Shown here piece by piece: positions 1-8,455 of a stretch of DNA of 64,000 nucleotides. The DNA is taken from positions 1,240,001 to 1,304,000 of the forward strand of contig CAVVXU010000005.1 in NCBI GenBank assembly GCA_963752325.1, given 5' to 3'. The stretch's first letter is position 1; the number at the start of each line of letters is the position of its first letter. Below the pieces are notes generated by a model. The model searched no databases. It was given only the letters and a program-made list of their open reading frames with translations, and was not told where the DNA came from. Origin of the DNA: CAVTJL01 sp963752325. GTDB taxonomy: Bacteria > Pseudomonadota > Alphaproteobacteria > Geminicoccales > Geminicoccaceae. The position numbers and the translations under genes were made by a program.

Positions 1-517
1 CGCGCGCCGCCTCGCGCGCCGCATCGTCGGCCTCGGCGAGCGAGATCGTGATGATGCCGTTGTCGTGCCCGGTCAGCACCTTCGGGCCGGTCCGAGGATC
101 GGCCAGGAACTCGAACACCAGCGGCTCGGGATCGCCGCTGTCGGGCGTCGGCAGCGGCAGCCCCAGCTTGATGAGAGAATAAAAAAGCCGCCGCTTGGCT
201 TCCTCGATCTTCTGCCAGTTGCGATGGTTCTCGGGCACCGAGAGGTCGGGAATGGTCTGGTTGTGCCGGCAGGCGCGGCAATAGCGCTCACCGCCCGCGG
301 CGTCGACCATCCAGTTGCAGGCGTTCAGCTCCCAGTTGGCACAGAAGCGGTATCGTGGTTCTGGATCGGCCAGCGCCACCCAGTTAGCACCCTCGGGCTC
401 GACCGCGCTCAGCTGGCCCATCGCGGGCAGATAGCCCAGGCGATGGCCGCACCTTTCGCAGGTGTGGTTCTCGAAATAGAGAACCTGCTGGCAATGTTGG
501 CATTTGAAGAGCTGCAT
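1..517 (-). CDS. Putative zinc-binding metallopeptidase family protein (C-terminal part outside window)
   Basis: The reading frame opens at an ATG at 517 and stays open to the window edge, giving 172 residues. The N-terminus is a zinc ribbon: CQHC at residues 6-9 and CERC at 20-23, followed by a second cysteine cluster, CRAC, near residue 82. This layout matches the COG4307 type of protein (N-terminal zinc ribbon, then a putative zinc metallopeptidase domain, usually about 350 residues). The catalytic part would lie left of base 1 and is not seen, so peptidase activity is inferred from family only. The divergent glyoxalase-like gene begins about 240 bases away. Confidence 0.7.
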   Translation of the reverse strand, partial: MQLFKCQHCQQVLYFENHTCERCGHRLGYLPAMGQLSAVEPEGANWVALADPEPRYRFCANWELNACNWMVDAAGGERYCRACRHNQTIPDLSVPENHRNWQKIEEAKRRLFYSLIKLGLPLPTPDSGDPEPLVFEFLADPRTGPKVLTGHDNGIITISLAEADDAAREAAR

Positions 518-757
518 CGGCCTGCTTCCCGGCGGTAATGGTCGCTTCCGTCCCGACGCGTGCCCGGACGCGCCGAACGTTATACACCGCTCGAGCCGGC
601 CTCGCCGGGGCGGCCCTGGGCGATCGTGGCAAGACGAGCGGTGCCGGCATCAAACATGCAAGCCCGCCCCGCGTTCCGGCGGCGCGCGCTCAGGCCCGGT
701 GCCATGCCTGCCGCTCACCCTGCCCGAGACGGGCCAGCCCCTGCCGGAGGAGACCCC

Positions 758-1162
758 ATGCTGCCCGACGGAACGATCCTGGCCCAGGTGCGCTTCGCCC
801 GGCCGACCGACCGGCTGGAGGCGGTCGTAGCGTTCTACCGCGACGGCCTCGGGCTGCCCGAGATCGCCCGCTTCGAGGATCATGCCGGCTATGACGGCGT
901 GATGCTGGGCCTGCCCGACGGAAGCTGTCATCTCGAGTTCACGCAGCACGTGGATGGCAGCCCCTGCCCCGCGCCGAGCCGCGACAATCTTCTGGTCCTC
1001 TACATCCCGGACGCGGACCATCTGGCGCGGCTGCGCGACCGGCTCGCCGGTCACGGCCACCAGCCGGTCGAGCCCGAGAACCCCTACTGGCGGGACAAGA
1101 GCCTGACCTTCGAGGATCCCGACGGCTGGCGCGTCGTGCTGTGCGGCACCGCCGAGATCTGA
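758..1162 (+). CDS. VOC family (glyoxalase/bleomycin resistance-like) protein
   Basis: This 134-residue protein has the size and pattern of a single vicinal-oxygen-chelate module. It opens with a beta strand and 'AVVAFYRDGLGL', has a central 'GSCHLEF' strand whose His and Glu are candidate metal ligands, and ends with 'FEDPDGWRVVL', the usual closing strand. The ATG at 758 is chosen because GGAGG lies eight bases upstream (746-750) and because sequence further upstream in the frame is low-complexity and unlike the family. Members include glyoxalases, dioxygenases and antibiotic-binding proteins. The substrate cannot be told here. Confidence 0.85.
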   Translation: MLPDGTILAQVRFARPTDRLEAVVAFYRDGLGLPEIARFEDHAGYDGVMLGLPDGSCHLEFTQHVDGSPCPAPSRDNLLVLYIPDADHLARLRDRLAGHGHQPVEPENPYWRDKSLTFEDPDGWRVVLCGTAEI

Positions 1163-1184
1163 GCCGCGGTCGACCTCGGGGCAG

Positions 1185-2081
1185 CTAGGCCTGGTCGCGG
1201 TCGGCCAGGACGCTCGCGATCACGTGGCGCTGGGATGTGGCGGCAGCGGAGGCGGTGCTGTCGCCGGCGAGCATCAGCAGCGCCTTCCACAAGGCCCAGC
1301 CGCGTGCGCGGGCCCAGGTCGCCTCGTCGACCGCCAGGGTCGCGCGGAAGAGGCGGCGGGCTTCCCCCGACAAAAGAGTCCAGGCGAGGACGAGGTCGCA
1401 GGCCGGATCGCCGATGGCGCAGGAGCCGAAGTCGATCACCGCGCAGAGCCGCCCGCCCGCGACGAGGAGATTGCCCGGGGCGATGTCGCCGTGCACCCAG
1501 ACGGGGGGGCCGGACCAGCTGGCGGCGAGCGCGTCCTCCCAGGTCGCCAGCGCCGCGTCACTGTCGATCTCGCCCCGCAGCGCGGCGACGCAGCGACGCG
1601 TCTCGGCGTCGTACACCCCGAGCCGGCCGCCTCGGTGGAAGTTGGCGGGCCCGGCCGGCGGCCCGCCGGCGGCGTCGACCCGCTGCAGTGCCAGCAGGAA
1701 CCGTGCTACGTCGAGCGCGAAGCGGCGTTGATCGGCGACGTTCTGCGATGACGCGGGCTCGCCTTCGAGCCAGCCATGGATCGCCCACGGCCAGGGATAG
1801 CCCTCGGCCGGAGCGCCCACGGCGAGCGGCACCGGAATCGGCAGCGGCAGGTGCGGCGCCAGATAGGGGAGCCAGCGCTGCTCCTTCGCCACCTGGGCGG
1901 CGTAGCACCCGGCCGTCGGCAGGCGCACCTTCATGGTGTCGCCGAGGCGGAAGGTGCTGTTGTCCCAGCCGTCGACGGGGACGCGCCGGACCGGCAGATG
2001 CGCCCAGGCCGGGAACTGCGCCACCACCAGGCGACGGACGAGGTCGGCCTCGATCCTCAGCCGGTCGTCATTCGTGGCCAT
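1185..2081 (-). CDS. Aminoglycoside phosphotransferase (APH)-family kinase
   Basis: The 298-residue protein carries the APH/choline-kinase fold signature: 'WVHGDIAPGNLL', the Brenner-type catalytic loop with the catalytic Asp, followed by 'VIDFGSCAIGDPACDL', which holds the magnesium-binding DFG-like Asp. The N-terminus shows the glycine-poor nucleotide-binding region typical of this family ('GWDNSTFRLGD'). Proteins of this type phosphorylate small hydroxylated compounds. Sequence alone does not say whether the substrate is an antibiotic, and chromosomal alphaproteobacterial members are usually not resistance genes. It converges with the glyoxalase-like gene. Confidence 0.85.
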   Translation of the reverse strand: MATNDDRLRIEADLVRRLVVAQFPAWAHLPVRRVPVDGWDNSTFRLGDTMKVRLPTAGCYAAQVAKEQRWLPYLAPHLPLPIPVPLAVGAPAEGYPWPWAIHGWLEGEPASSQNVADQRRFALDVARFLLALQRVDAAGGPPAGPANFHRGGRLGVYDAETRRCVAALRGEIDSDAALATWEDALAASWSGPPVWVHGDIAPGNLLVAGGRLCAVIDFGSCAIGDPACDLVLAWTLLSGEARRLFRATLAVDEATWARARGWALWKALLMLAGDSTASAAATSQRHVIASVLADRDQA

Positions 2082-2408
2082 CTATGGAGATACCTGTTGG
2101 TCCCGAGCCTCGAGATGCCCGTCGTCGGCTGACCGCTTCCGCGCGTCCCGCCGGTCAGGCGCAGGCAGTCCAGCACACCGCCTGCGGATCACCAACCCAT
2201 TCGGACAGCGACAGAGGGCATGGTCGAGGCTGCGAGCGGCACGGACGGCACAGCCTGTTCTCGGGCAGTCGAGGATCATGCGCCGAAGGTCGGATCGGCC
2301 CGGCCTGCGGCGGGTCCTCGGTTGACGCACGGCCCTTCAGCCATCAGCGTCGAGCCCGAGATCGGCGGCCATTCGGGCAGGCACCGCTCGAGCCGAAAGG
2401 AACAAAAG

Positions 2409-2888
2409 ATGCCGACATCCGAGCAGGACGAGGTCCATCTGCGCCGCGCCATCGCTGTTGCCGCCTCGGCACGCGCGCACGGCAACCACCCGTTCGGCGC
2501 GATCCTGGTGGGGCCCGACGGCCAGGTGCTGCTCGAGGCCGAGAACACGGTGACCAGCGAGCGCGACGCCACCTGCCACGCCGAGCGCAACCTGATGAGC
2601 CAGGCTTCGCGCCGGTTCGACCGGCGGCTGCTTGCCCGCTCCACCATGTACACGAGCACCGAGCCCTGCGCGATGTGCGCCGGCAGCGTCTATTGGGTGG
2701 GGGTCGGGCGGGTGGTCTACGGCCTGGCCGAGAAGGATCTGCTGATCCTCACCGGCTCCCATCCCGACAACCCGACCTTTGATCTCCCCTGCCGGACCGT
2801 CTTCGCCGGCGGCCAGCGGCCCACCCTGGTGGTGGGACCGCTTCTCGTCGACGAGGCACGGGCGGTGCACGAGGGATTCTGGCGTTAG
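2409..2888 (+). CDS. Nucleoside deaminase (cytidine deaminase-like, guanine deaminase/TadA type)
   Basis: This 159-residue zinc-dependent deaminase shows both core motifs. 'CHAERN' supplies the zinc-binding His and catalytic Glu near residue 60, and 'PCAMC' supplies the two zinc-binding cysteines about 30 residues later. 'HPFGAILV' near the N-terminus is typical of the guanine deaminase and general nucleoside deaminase branch. The ATG at 2409 is preceded by GAAAGGA. A dedicated tRNA adenosine deaminase would normally carry slightly different surrounding residues, so a purine or other nucleobase substrate is more likely. The gene stands alone, convergent with the SDR gene. Confidence 0.85.
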   Translation: MPTSEQDEVHLRRAIAVAASARAHGNHPFGAILVGPDGQVLLEAENTVTSERDATCHAERNLMSQASRRFDRRLLARSTMYTSTEPCAMCAGSVYWVGVGRVVYGLAEKDLLILTGSHPDNPTFDLPCRTVFAGGQRPTLVVGPLLVDEARAVHEGFWR

Positions 2889-2943
2889 CGGGTCGGCGAC
2901 GACCTTCGACGGGTCGGCGGAGCCCTCGGGAACGAAAGCCGCC

Positions 2944-3708
2944 CTACAGCGTCACGGTCATCCCGCCATCCACGACCAGCAGATGGCCATTCACATAGCT
3001 GGCGGCGTCGGAGGCCAGAAAAACGGCGGCGCCGCCCAGCTCGTGCGGCTGGGCCCAGCGGCCGAGGGGCGTGCGCTTCTCGACCCAGCTGGTGAAATCC
3101 TTGTCGTTGAGGAGGGCCGTGTTCATCTCGGTCGCGAAATAGCCGGGCACGATGGCGTTGACCGTGATGCCCTTGGGGCCGAGCTCGGCCGCCATCGAGC
3201 GGGTGAGGCCGTGCAGCGCCGTCTTGCCGGCGATGTAGCCGTGGATCGTCGGCCGGGCGAGGATCGCGGCAGCGCTGCCGGTGCTGATGATTCTTCCTTT
3301 CTTGAGCGGCAGCATGAGCTTGGCCGCCTCGCGCGAGAGGCGGAAGGCGGAGGTGAGGTGCGAGGCCAGGAGGCGCTCGAAATCCTCGTCCTTCCAGTCG
3401 ACGAGCGGCACGCGGTGCTGGATGCCGGCATTGTTGATCAGGATGTCGAGCCTGCCGTGCACCTCGCGGATGCGCTCGACGGCCTCCATGGTGGCCGCGG
3501 CGTCCGTGACGTCGAAGGCCAGGGCCTCGGCCTTGTAGTCCATGGCCTTCAGCTTCTCGGCCGCCGCGTCGAGCGAGGCCTGGTTGCGGCCGTTCAGGAT
3601 GACATGGGCACCGTGCGCCGCCAGCGCCTCGGCCATGGCGAAGCCGAGCCCGCGCGAGGCGCCCGTCAGGAGCGCAACGCGGTCCTCGAGCCAGAACATG
3701 TTGGACAT
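2944..3708 (-). CDS. SDR family oxidoreductase (gluconate 5-dehydrogenase-like)
   Basis: This 254-residue classical short-chain dehydrogenase has the cofactor motif 'TGASRGLG' near residue 16, the NNAG motif, the catalytic Ser in 'ISTGSAAA', the YxxxK pair ('YIAGK') and the C-terminal 'VNGHLLVVDGG' closing region. The ATG at 3708 has a strong GGGGGAGG upstream; a second Met three codons later is possible. Overall similarity in order and spacing resembles gluconate 5-dehydrogenase or 2-deoxy-D-gluconate dehydrogenases, but the substrate is not fixed by sequence. It follows the lipoprotein hydrolase gene on the same strand with a 56-base gap, so the two may be co-transcribed. Confidence 0.85.
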   Translation of the reverse strand: MSNMFWLEDRVALLTGASRGLGFAMAEALAAHGAHVILNGRNQASLDAAAEKLKAMDYKAEALAFDVTDAAATMEAVERIREVHGRLDILINNAGIQHRVPLVDWKDEDFERLLASHLTSAFRLSREAAKLMLPLKKGRIISTGSAAAILARPTIHGYIAGKTALHGLTRSMAAELGPKGITVNAIVPGYFATEMNTALLNDKDFTSWVEKRTPLGRWAQPHELGGAAVFLASDAASYVNGHLLVVDGGMTVTL

Positions 3709-3764
3709 GGCAGAGCCTCCCCCCTGGATCGGGCCACCGCCGGCCCGGCCCCTTCCTGCCCCGC

Positions 3765-5321
3765 CTAGCGCAGCTCGTCCAAGAGAAAACGCGCGGTCTC
3801 GCGGCGATAGATGTCGCTGTGGGAGCCTCCGGCACCGGCCGGCGGCGTGCAGTTGACGACGTGGGTGGCGTCCATGTAGCGGACCCGCTTGCCGTCCATC
3901 GCCACCCCCACCCCGACGCGCTGGTTGGGCGTGCAGAGGTCGAAGCCGTAGGCCGGCTCCTCCACCTTTCGAGCAAGCCCGCAGCCGAACGCATCGAAGG
4001 AGAGGCCCCGCCAGGGCGTGCCGTCGAGCGCATGGCCGCAGGCCTCGTCGTAGGTGCGAATGTCGCCCGCATACCACCCCCAAAGCGCTGCGCTGACCGC
4101 CTTGTCGAAGGCGCTGGCGGTCAGGACGAGGGTGGGGTCGCCGGCCGAGAACGGCGCCTCGAGCATGCGGGGCCGGGCCGTCGTCCTCCTGTCCCAGTCG
4201 AAGAGCCGGTCGATCTCGAAGGCGCCCTCGAGCAGCAGGGCCGGATCGCGCCGCTCGAGAAAGCCCTCGGGCGACCCGGTCGGCGCCTGGAGCTGCGGCC
4301 GCTGGGTGATGGCGGCGACGAGCGCCCTGGCGCCGAAGCTGTGGCCGATGAGCACGACCCGGGCGCCCGGGCCCGCCGCGCGCTGCTGCATGACGACCCG
4401 CGCCGCCTTGCGGGCCGGCAGCACGGCGTGTGCTATGACCTCGCGCAGCCAGGTGACGCCCACCTCCTCCGCATCGTCGGCCTTGTTGAAGAAGCTGAGC
4501 CCGCGCACGAGCGCCGCCGGCACCACCGACCAGTCGGGCAGCGCCCAGACCGAGGGCCAGGTGACGCCCACGACGAGCGGGCGGAAATCCCGGCCCTGCG
4601 CCTGGGCCTCGTCGAGAAGCTGGCCGACGATGCCGTTGACGTTGCCGACAGCCTCCTCCTGCGCCGTGTTCCAGCCCATCACGACGACGAGGATGTCCGT
4701 GTAGCCGTGGCGCGGATCCCGGAGGTCGCGGATCAGCCGCTCGCGCAGCTCGTCGATCGCGGTCCAGCTCGCCGGGAAGGCGCCCGGTCTCTGCTGCGGC
4801 GGCGGGGCGTAGCCCGGGAGCGCGGGGCACGGGTTGAAGAGACGCCCGGCCGGGTCGTCGTGATGCGGGCTGTTTTCAGATCGGTCGAGCGCGGTGTAGA
4901 CGACGCACTGCGTGACGCGCGCGCGGCCGTCCGTATCGGCGCTCGCCTCGTAGCGGATCACATGCGTCACGAGATGGGATTTTTCGTCGCCCTCGAGCCG
5001 GGCGCGGATGGCCTTGAAGCGATCGCTGTCGGTGTCGCTCGCGGCCACCAGCAGCCCGGGCTCGACCTTGGGTCCCTCGACCTTGTCCTGCTCGCCCTTC
5101 TCCACGCCCACGACATAGCCGCTGGTCCTGAGGCCCACCGCGTAGGGATGCAGCAGTGCCGCGTGGAAGAGCCGGTGATCGCTGCCGTACCAGCTCTCGC
5201 GCAGCCCGAGCTCTTCCTCGGGCTGGTCGAGATAGCTCGGGATGTCGTTGCCGCAGGCCGTGAGCGCCACCCCGGCAACGACGCATGGCGAGCCAGCCGA
5301 CCACGCGCCCCTGCTGCTCAA
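3765..5321 (-). CDS. Alpha/beta-hydrolase-fold putative lipoprotein
   Basis: The protein has 518 residues, reading from a TTG at 5321. The N-terminus contains a hydrophobic run ending in 'LTAC', a good lipobox with Cys at residue 23, so it is probably anchored in the outer or inner membrane on the periplasmic side. In the middle, 'VLIGHSFGARAL' is a nucleophile elbow (G-H-S-F-G), preceded by 'VVVMGWN' as the usual oxyanion-side strand. A catalytic His is not certain. I do not recognise a precise family. The start is unsure because no ATG is in frame, and a nearby ATG lies in another frame, so a small indel near the 5' end is possible. Confidence 0.65.
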   Translation of the reverse strand: MSSRGAWSAGSPCVVAGVALTACGNDIPSYLDQPEEELGLRESWYGSDHRLFHAALLHPYAVGLRTSGYVVGVEKGEQDKVEGPKVEPGLLVAASDTDSDRFKAIRARLEGDEKSHLVTHVIRYEASADTDGRARVTQCVVYTALDRSENSPHHDDPAGRLFNPCPALPGYAPPPQQRPGAFPASWTAIDELRERLIRDLRDPRHGYTDILVVVMGWNTAQEEAVGNVNGIVGQLLDEAQAQGRDFRPLVVGVTWPSVWALPDWSVVPAALVRGLSFFNKADDAEEVGVTWLREVIAHAVLPARKAARVVMQQRAAGPGARVVLIGHSFGARALVAAITQRPQLQAPTGSPEGFLERRDPALLLEGAFEIDRLFDWDRRTTARPRMLEAPFSAGDPTLVLTASAFDKAVSAALWGWYAGDIRTYDEACGHALDGTPWRGLSFDAFGCGLARKVEEPAYGFDLCTPNQRVGVGVAMDGKRVRYMDATHVVNCTPPAGAGGSHSDIYRRETARFLLDELR

Positions 5322-5540
5322 GCATGACTGGAGACCCGCTTTGATCTATCGGCGCATTTTATCATTCGCGCATCATCCATGGCTACGGAAACTCTCAATA
5401 GTTCCGACCTGGGCACACGCGGCTGGCCTTTGTCCTTCATCGAGCGACCGGGCGAGGACTTTCGCCGTGAGCGCGTTTCTGCGCTCGGGCGGGGCATCCT
5501 CGACCGGCCGAGCCCACGAGCCGCCTGCGCACTGCATGAT

Positions 5541-5575
5541 TGACAACACACTGTCGTTCTGACAGTCTATTGTCA
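5541..5575. promoter_or_regulatory. 35-bp dyad operator at the start of the marR-like gene
   Basis: This is an interrupted palindrome with outer arms TGACAA/TTGTCA and inner arms ACTGTC/GACAGT around a five-base centre. Of 17 symmetric pairs, 13 or more match. The right end is the A of the ATG at 5575, and the left end starts one base inside a TTGACA hexamer (5540-5545). A repressor bound here would block both RNA polymerase and translation start. MarR regulators commonly bind such dyads in their own promoters, so autoregulation by the adjacent gene is the natural reading. Confidence 0.7.
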
Positions 5576-6067
5576 TGATGGATTCGCCGGGCAGCCATAC
5601 CGCCGAAGGGGCGCTCTTCACCGAGCTCGTGCTGGAGGTCTTTCGTCTCAACGGGCGGCTCCTCGCGGCCGGGCGACGAGCTCACCCGCGATCTCGGCCT
5701 CGACGAGCGCGCGCTGGCAGGTGCTGGGCGCCATGGCCTCGCGGCGGAGCCCCTGCCGGTCGCCCGCATCGCGCGCGCCATGGGCATCACGCGCCAGGCC
5801 GTGCAGCGCGTCGCCAACGAGCTCGCGGCCGAAGGGTTCGTGCGCTTCACCCCCAACCCCGAGCACAAGCGGGCGAAGCTCGTCACCTTCACCGAGCGCG
5901 GACGGACGGCCTACGCCAGCGCCACCGAGCGGCAGGCGCGCTGGGCCAACCGGCTGGCAGCGGGCCTCGCCGGCCTCGACCACGCCCTCGCCACCCTCGA
6001 GGCCGCCAGAAAGGCGCTCGAGGCCGACGAGGCCCACCCCATCACCCATGAGGAGCCGCAGCCATGA
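5575..6067 (+). pseudogene. MarR-family regulator, disrupted by three close indels
   Basis: The conserved pieces appear in order but in different frames. 'ALFTELVLEVFRLNG' (from 5575) is in the first frame, 'DELTRDLGL' in a second after an extra G near 5671, and 'TSARWQVLGAMA' in a third after an extra G near 5702. 'PLPVARIARAMGITRQAV' then lies in the second frame again after one missing base near 5743. The last part is the winged-helix recognition helix and is followed by 'GFVRFTPNPEHKRAKLV', a typical MarR wing. Three indels within about 75 bases mean either a decayed gene or a stretch of poor consensus. The ABM gene overlaps its stop by four bases (ATGA), so an operon is likely. Confidence 0.7.
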
Positions 6068-6360
6068 GCAAGGTCGTCCTGATCAATCCGTTCGAGGTGC
6101 CGAAGGGCCGGGAGGAGGAGGCGCTGGCGTTCTGGGATCGGGTGGCGGCGTTCATGCGCCGGCAGCCCGGCTACATCGCGACCCGCCTGCACAAGGCCGT
6201 CTCCCCCGACGCCCAGTTCGCTTTCGTCAACATCGCCGAATGGGAGTCGGCCGAGCACTTCCAAAAGGCGGTGAGCAGCGCCGAGTTTTTGGAGCTGACG
6301 GCCGGCAGCCAGGAGCGCCTCCCGCACTACCCCGCCCTCTACGAGGTCGTGCGCTCCTGA
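6064..6360 (+). CDS. Antibiotic biosynthesis monooxygenase (ABM) domain protein
   Basis: This 98-residue protein spans exactly one ABM ferredoxin-like domain. It opens with 'VLINPFEVPKGREEEAL', has the central 'PGYIATRLHKAV' strand, 'FAFVNIAEWESAEHFQKAV' and a closing 'ALYEVVR' strand. Such proteins act as small cofactor-free oxygenases or as stress-related heme and quinone handling enzymes. The start overlaps the stop of the marR-like gene by ATGA, suggesting translational coupling, and the next gene is a hydrolase on the same strand. A MarR-controlled detoxification operon is a reasonable inference. Confidence 0.88.
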   Translation: MSKVVLINPFEVPKGREEEALAFWDRVAAFMRRQPGYIATRLHKAVSPDAQFAFVNIAEWESAEHFQKAVSSAEFLELTAGSQERLPHYPALYEVVRS

Positions 6361-6383
6361 GCGGGCGGCGCGGCGGGCGCTTT

Positions 6384-7232
6384 GTGCTAAGGGGCTGCCA
6401 GCATCGATCCCGTTGGAAAAGCGCCCGTGCAGCCCACCCGCCGCGAGTTCTTGTCGTTTCCGCCGGCGGCCACCGCCTCGCCGCCCAGCGCGTGCTGCCC
6501 GAGAGAGCCGACAAAAAAACGATCGTGTTCCTGCACGAGGGGCTGGGCTGCATCGGCTTCTGGAAGGATTTTCCCGATCTTCTCTGTGCCCGCCTCGGCC
6601 TTCAGGGCCTCGTCTACGACCGCTGGGGCTATGGCGCCTCCGATCCGTTCGACCGGCCGCGCACGACAAAATATCTCGAGGACGAGGCTCGCCACGCGCT
6701 GCCCGAGCTGCTGGACGCCGCCGGCATCGAGCGGCCGATCCTCGTGGGCCACAGCGACGGCGCCTCGATCGCTCTTTTGTTTGCGGCCGCCTTCCCGGAC
6801 AAGCCGCTCGCGGTGGTGAGCGAGGCCGCGCACGTCTTCGTCGAGGAGGAGGCGCTGGCCGGCATCCGCCTCGCCGTCCAGGCCTTCGAAAGTGGCGACC
6901 TCGAGCGCCGCCTCGAGCGCCATCACGGCGACAAGACAAAAGAAGTCTTTGACGCCTGGGCCGACACCTGGCTGTCGCCCGGCTTCCGCGACTGGAACAT
7001 CGAGGCGGCGCTGCCCGCCATCCGCGCGCCCTTGCTACTGCTGCAGGGCGTGGAGGACGAGTACGGCACGGCAGCGCAGGTCGAGGCGATCGCCAGGGGC
7101 GTCTCGGGCCCGGTCGAGAGCCATCTCCTGCCCGGCTGCGGCCACGTCCCGCATCATCAGGCGCGCGAGCGCGTGCTCGACCTCATGACGGCGTTCATCC
7201 GTCGCCATGTCCTCGGCGGCGGCCCCTCCTAG
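6384..7232 (+). CDS. Alpha/beta hydrolase
   Basis: The protein is an alpha/beta hydrolase of about 260-280 residues. 'IVFLHEGLGC' is the oxyanion-hole strand, 'VGHSDGASIAL' the nucleophile elbow with its Ser, 'LLLLQGVEDEYG' the acid strand, and 'PGCGHVPHHQ' carries the catalytic His. The lineup H-E-G-L-G and GHSDGAS is typical of small esterase or C-C hydrolase-like members. The start is uncertain: a GTG at 6384 is in frame, but a better ribosome site (GGAAA) precedes a GTG at 6427 in another frame, which would join the main frame only through a one-base indel near 6465. It probably belongs to the marR-ABM operon. The 3' end overlaps the convergent beta-propeller gene by four bases. Confidence 0.8.
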   Translation: MLRGCQHRSRWKSARAAHPPRVLVVSAGGHRLAAQRVLPERADKKTIVFLHEGLGCIGFWKDFPDLLCARLGLQGLVYDRWGYGASDPFDRPRTTKYLEDEARHALPELLDAAGIERPILVGHSDGASIALLFAAAFPDKPLAVVSEAAHVFVEEEALAGIRLAVQAFESGDLERRLERHHGDKTKEVFDAWADTWLSPGFRDWNIEAALPAIRAPLLLLQGVEDEYGTAAQVEAIARGVSGPVESHLLPGCGHVPHHQARERVLDLMTAFIRRHVLGGGPS

Positions 7233-8278
7233 CTCGGCTTCGAGCGCCAGTCGGGCGGGAGCAGGACCACCTCGTCGGGGATGTTGAGGTAGCCCGGCTC
7301 GTTGCCGGCCACGCCCTTGTGCCCATACTCCCAGACGATCTTGTTCGTCTTGGGATCGACGACGAGGACGCGGTCGTTCCAGTCGTCGCAGATCAGGACT
7401 TTGTCATTCGGCAGCACCACCGCGTCGGAGGGATGGTCGAGCGCGCCGTGGCCCGACGCGGGGCGGTACCGCCAGAGCACCTTGCCGCCCGGCGCGAAGA
7501 TCGCGGCAGCGCCCCGCTTGACCCAATCGACGGCCACCACATCGCCGCCCGGCGTCACGTTGCCGTCCGAGGCGTAGGTAAAATCGGTCTTGATGCTGTA
7601 GTCGAGCCTGCCGTCGGCGCCGATCTTGTCGAGGTAGCTGTGGGTGCCGTGGCCCCAGCCGATCTCGGTGACGATGAGGCCGCCGTCCGGCGTCGGGTAG
7701 GCGCCGTCGGGCGCGTTGAGGAAGTCCGGCGGGCGGTGCCGGCGCTCGCGCGTGGTGCCGTACTGCTTGACGATCTGCTTGGTCGTGGGATCGATGAAGA
7801 TCACCCGCTGGTTGGCGATGTCGGAAACCTCGATCTTCCCATCGGGGAGCTGGAAGGCGTCGTCCGGCGTGTTGAGATAGCCGGGTGCCGAGCCCTTCCT
7901 GCCGGGATGGCCGTAGGTCCACACGACCTTCTTCGTCGCGATGTCGACGATGTCGATCGCCTGGTTGTCCTCCTCGTTGAAGATGATGTGCCGGTGGTCG
8001 GGCGTGAGGAAGGCGTCGTCCGCCCATCTCGAATGGGCGCCGGGCTTGCTCTTCCAGGCGAGCGTCATCGACCAGACGATTTTTTTCTCTGGCGAGACGA
8101 TCAGCAGCTTCCCGCCGCCGCGGTCGGCGATGAGGATGTCGCCCGGGAGCGCGCCGGCCGCATCGGCGGCCCGTGCCGGCGGGGAGGCGGTAATGAGCCC
8201 GGTGGCGAGGCCCACGGCGGCGAGCAGCGCCGCGGTCGCCAGGGCAGGAAGGCGCGCCAGGGTTTTCCTTGGGATCAT
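7229..8278 (-). CDS. Secreted beta-propeller (NHL/PQQ-like repeat) protein
   Basis: This 349-residue protein has an N-terminal signal peptide: a basic start, a hydrophobic core and a likely cut after 'ARA' near residue 37. The rest is a series of about 45-residue repeats, each with a strand such as 'ILIADRGGGKLLIV', 'KVVWTYGHPG', 'VIFIDPTTKQIV' and 'RVLVVDPKTNKIVWEYG', typical of a six-bladed propeller. It is likely periplasmic. Members bind ligands or interact with proteins, and some are lactonase- or arylsulfotransferase-related, but no catalytic set can be assigned here. It is transcribed convergently to the hydrolase. Confidence 0.75.
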   Translation of the reverse strand: MIPRKTLARLPALATAALLAAVGLATGLITASPPARAADAAGALPGDILIADRGGGKLLIVSPEKKIVWSMTLAWKSKPGAHSRWADDAFLTPDHRHIIFNEEDNQAIDIVDIATKKVVWTYGHPGRKGSAPGYLNTPDDAFQLPDGKIEVSDIANQRVIFIDPTTKQIVKQYGTTRERRHRPPDFLNAPDGAYPTPDGGLIVTEIGWGHGTHSYLDKIGADGRLDYSIKTDFTYASDGNVTPGGDVVAVDWVKRGAAAIFAPGGKVLWRYRPASGHGALDHPSDAVVLPNDKVLICDDWNDRVLVVDPKTNKIVWEYGHKGVAGNEPGYLNIPDEVVLLPPDWRSKPS

Positions 8279-8455
8279 CGGCCTCTCCAGATCGGCGGCA
8301 CGGGCATGTTTTTCACCGCCGCCCTGGGGGTGATCGGAGCGGCAGCCTAGTCCGGAAGCGCCGCGAGGCTGACTTACCGAATGTTATGCATTGCCTCGCC
8401 GCCGCGTGGTCCGCCACCATCGGCGGCAATCGCCGTGACAAAAAAGGAGGCTGCC

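Noticed and set aside
1235..2782. Plus-strand frame of 515 codons over the APH-like kinase and deaminase
   Set aside because: It is extremely Arg/Pro-rich with no motif and overlaps two clear genes in other frames.
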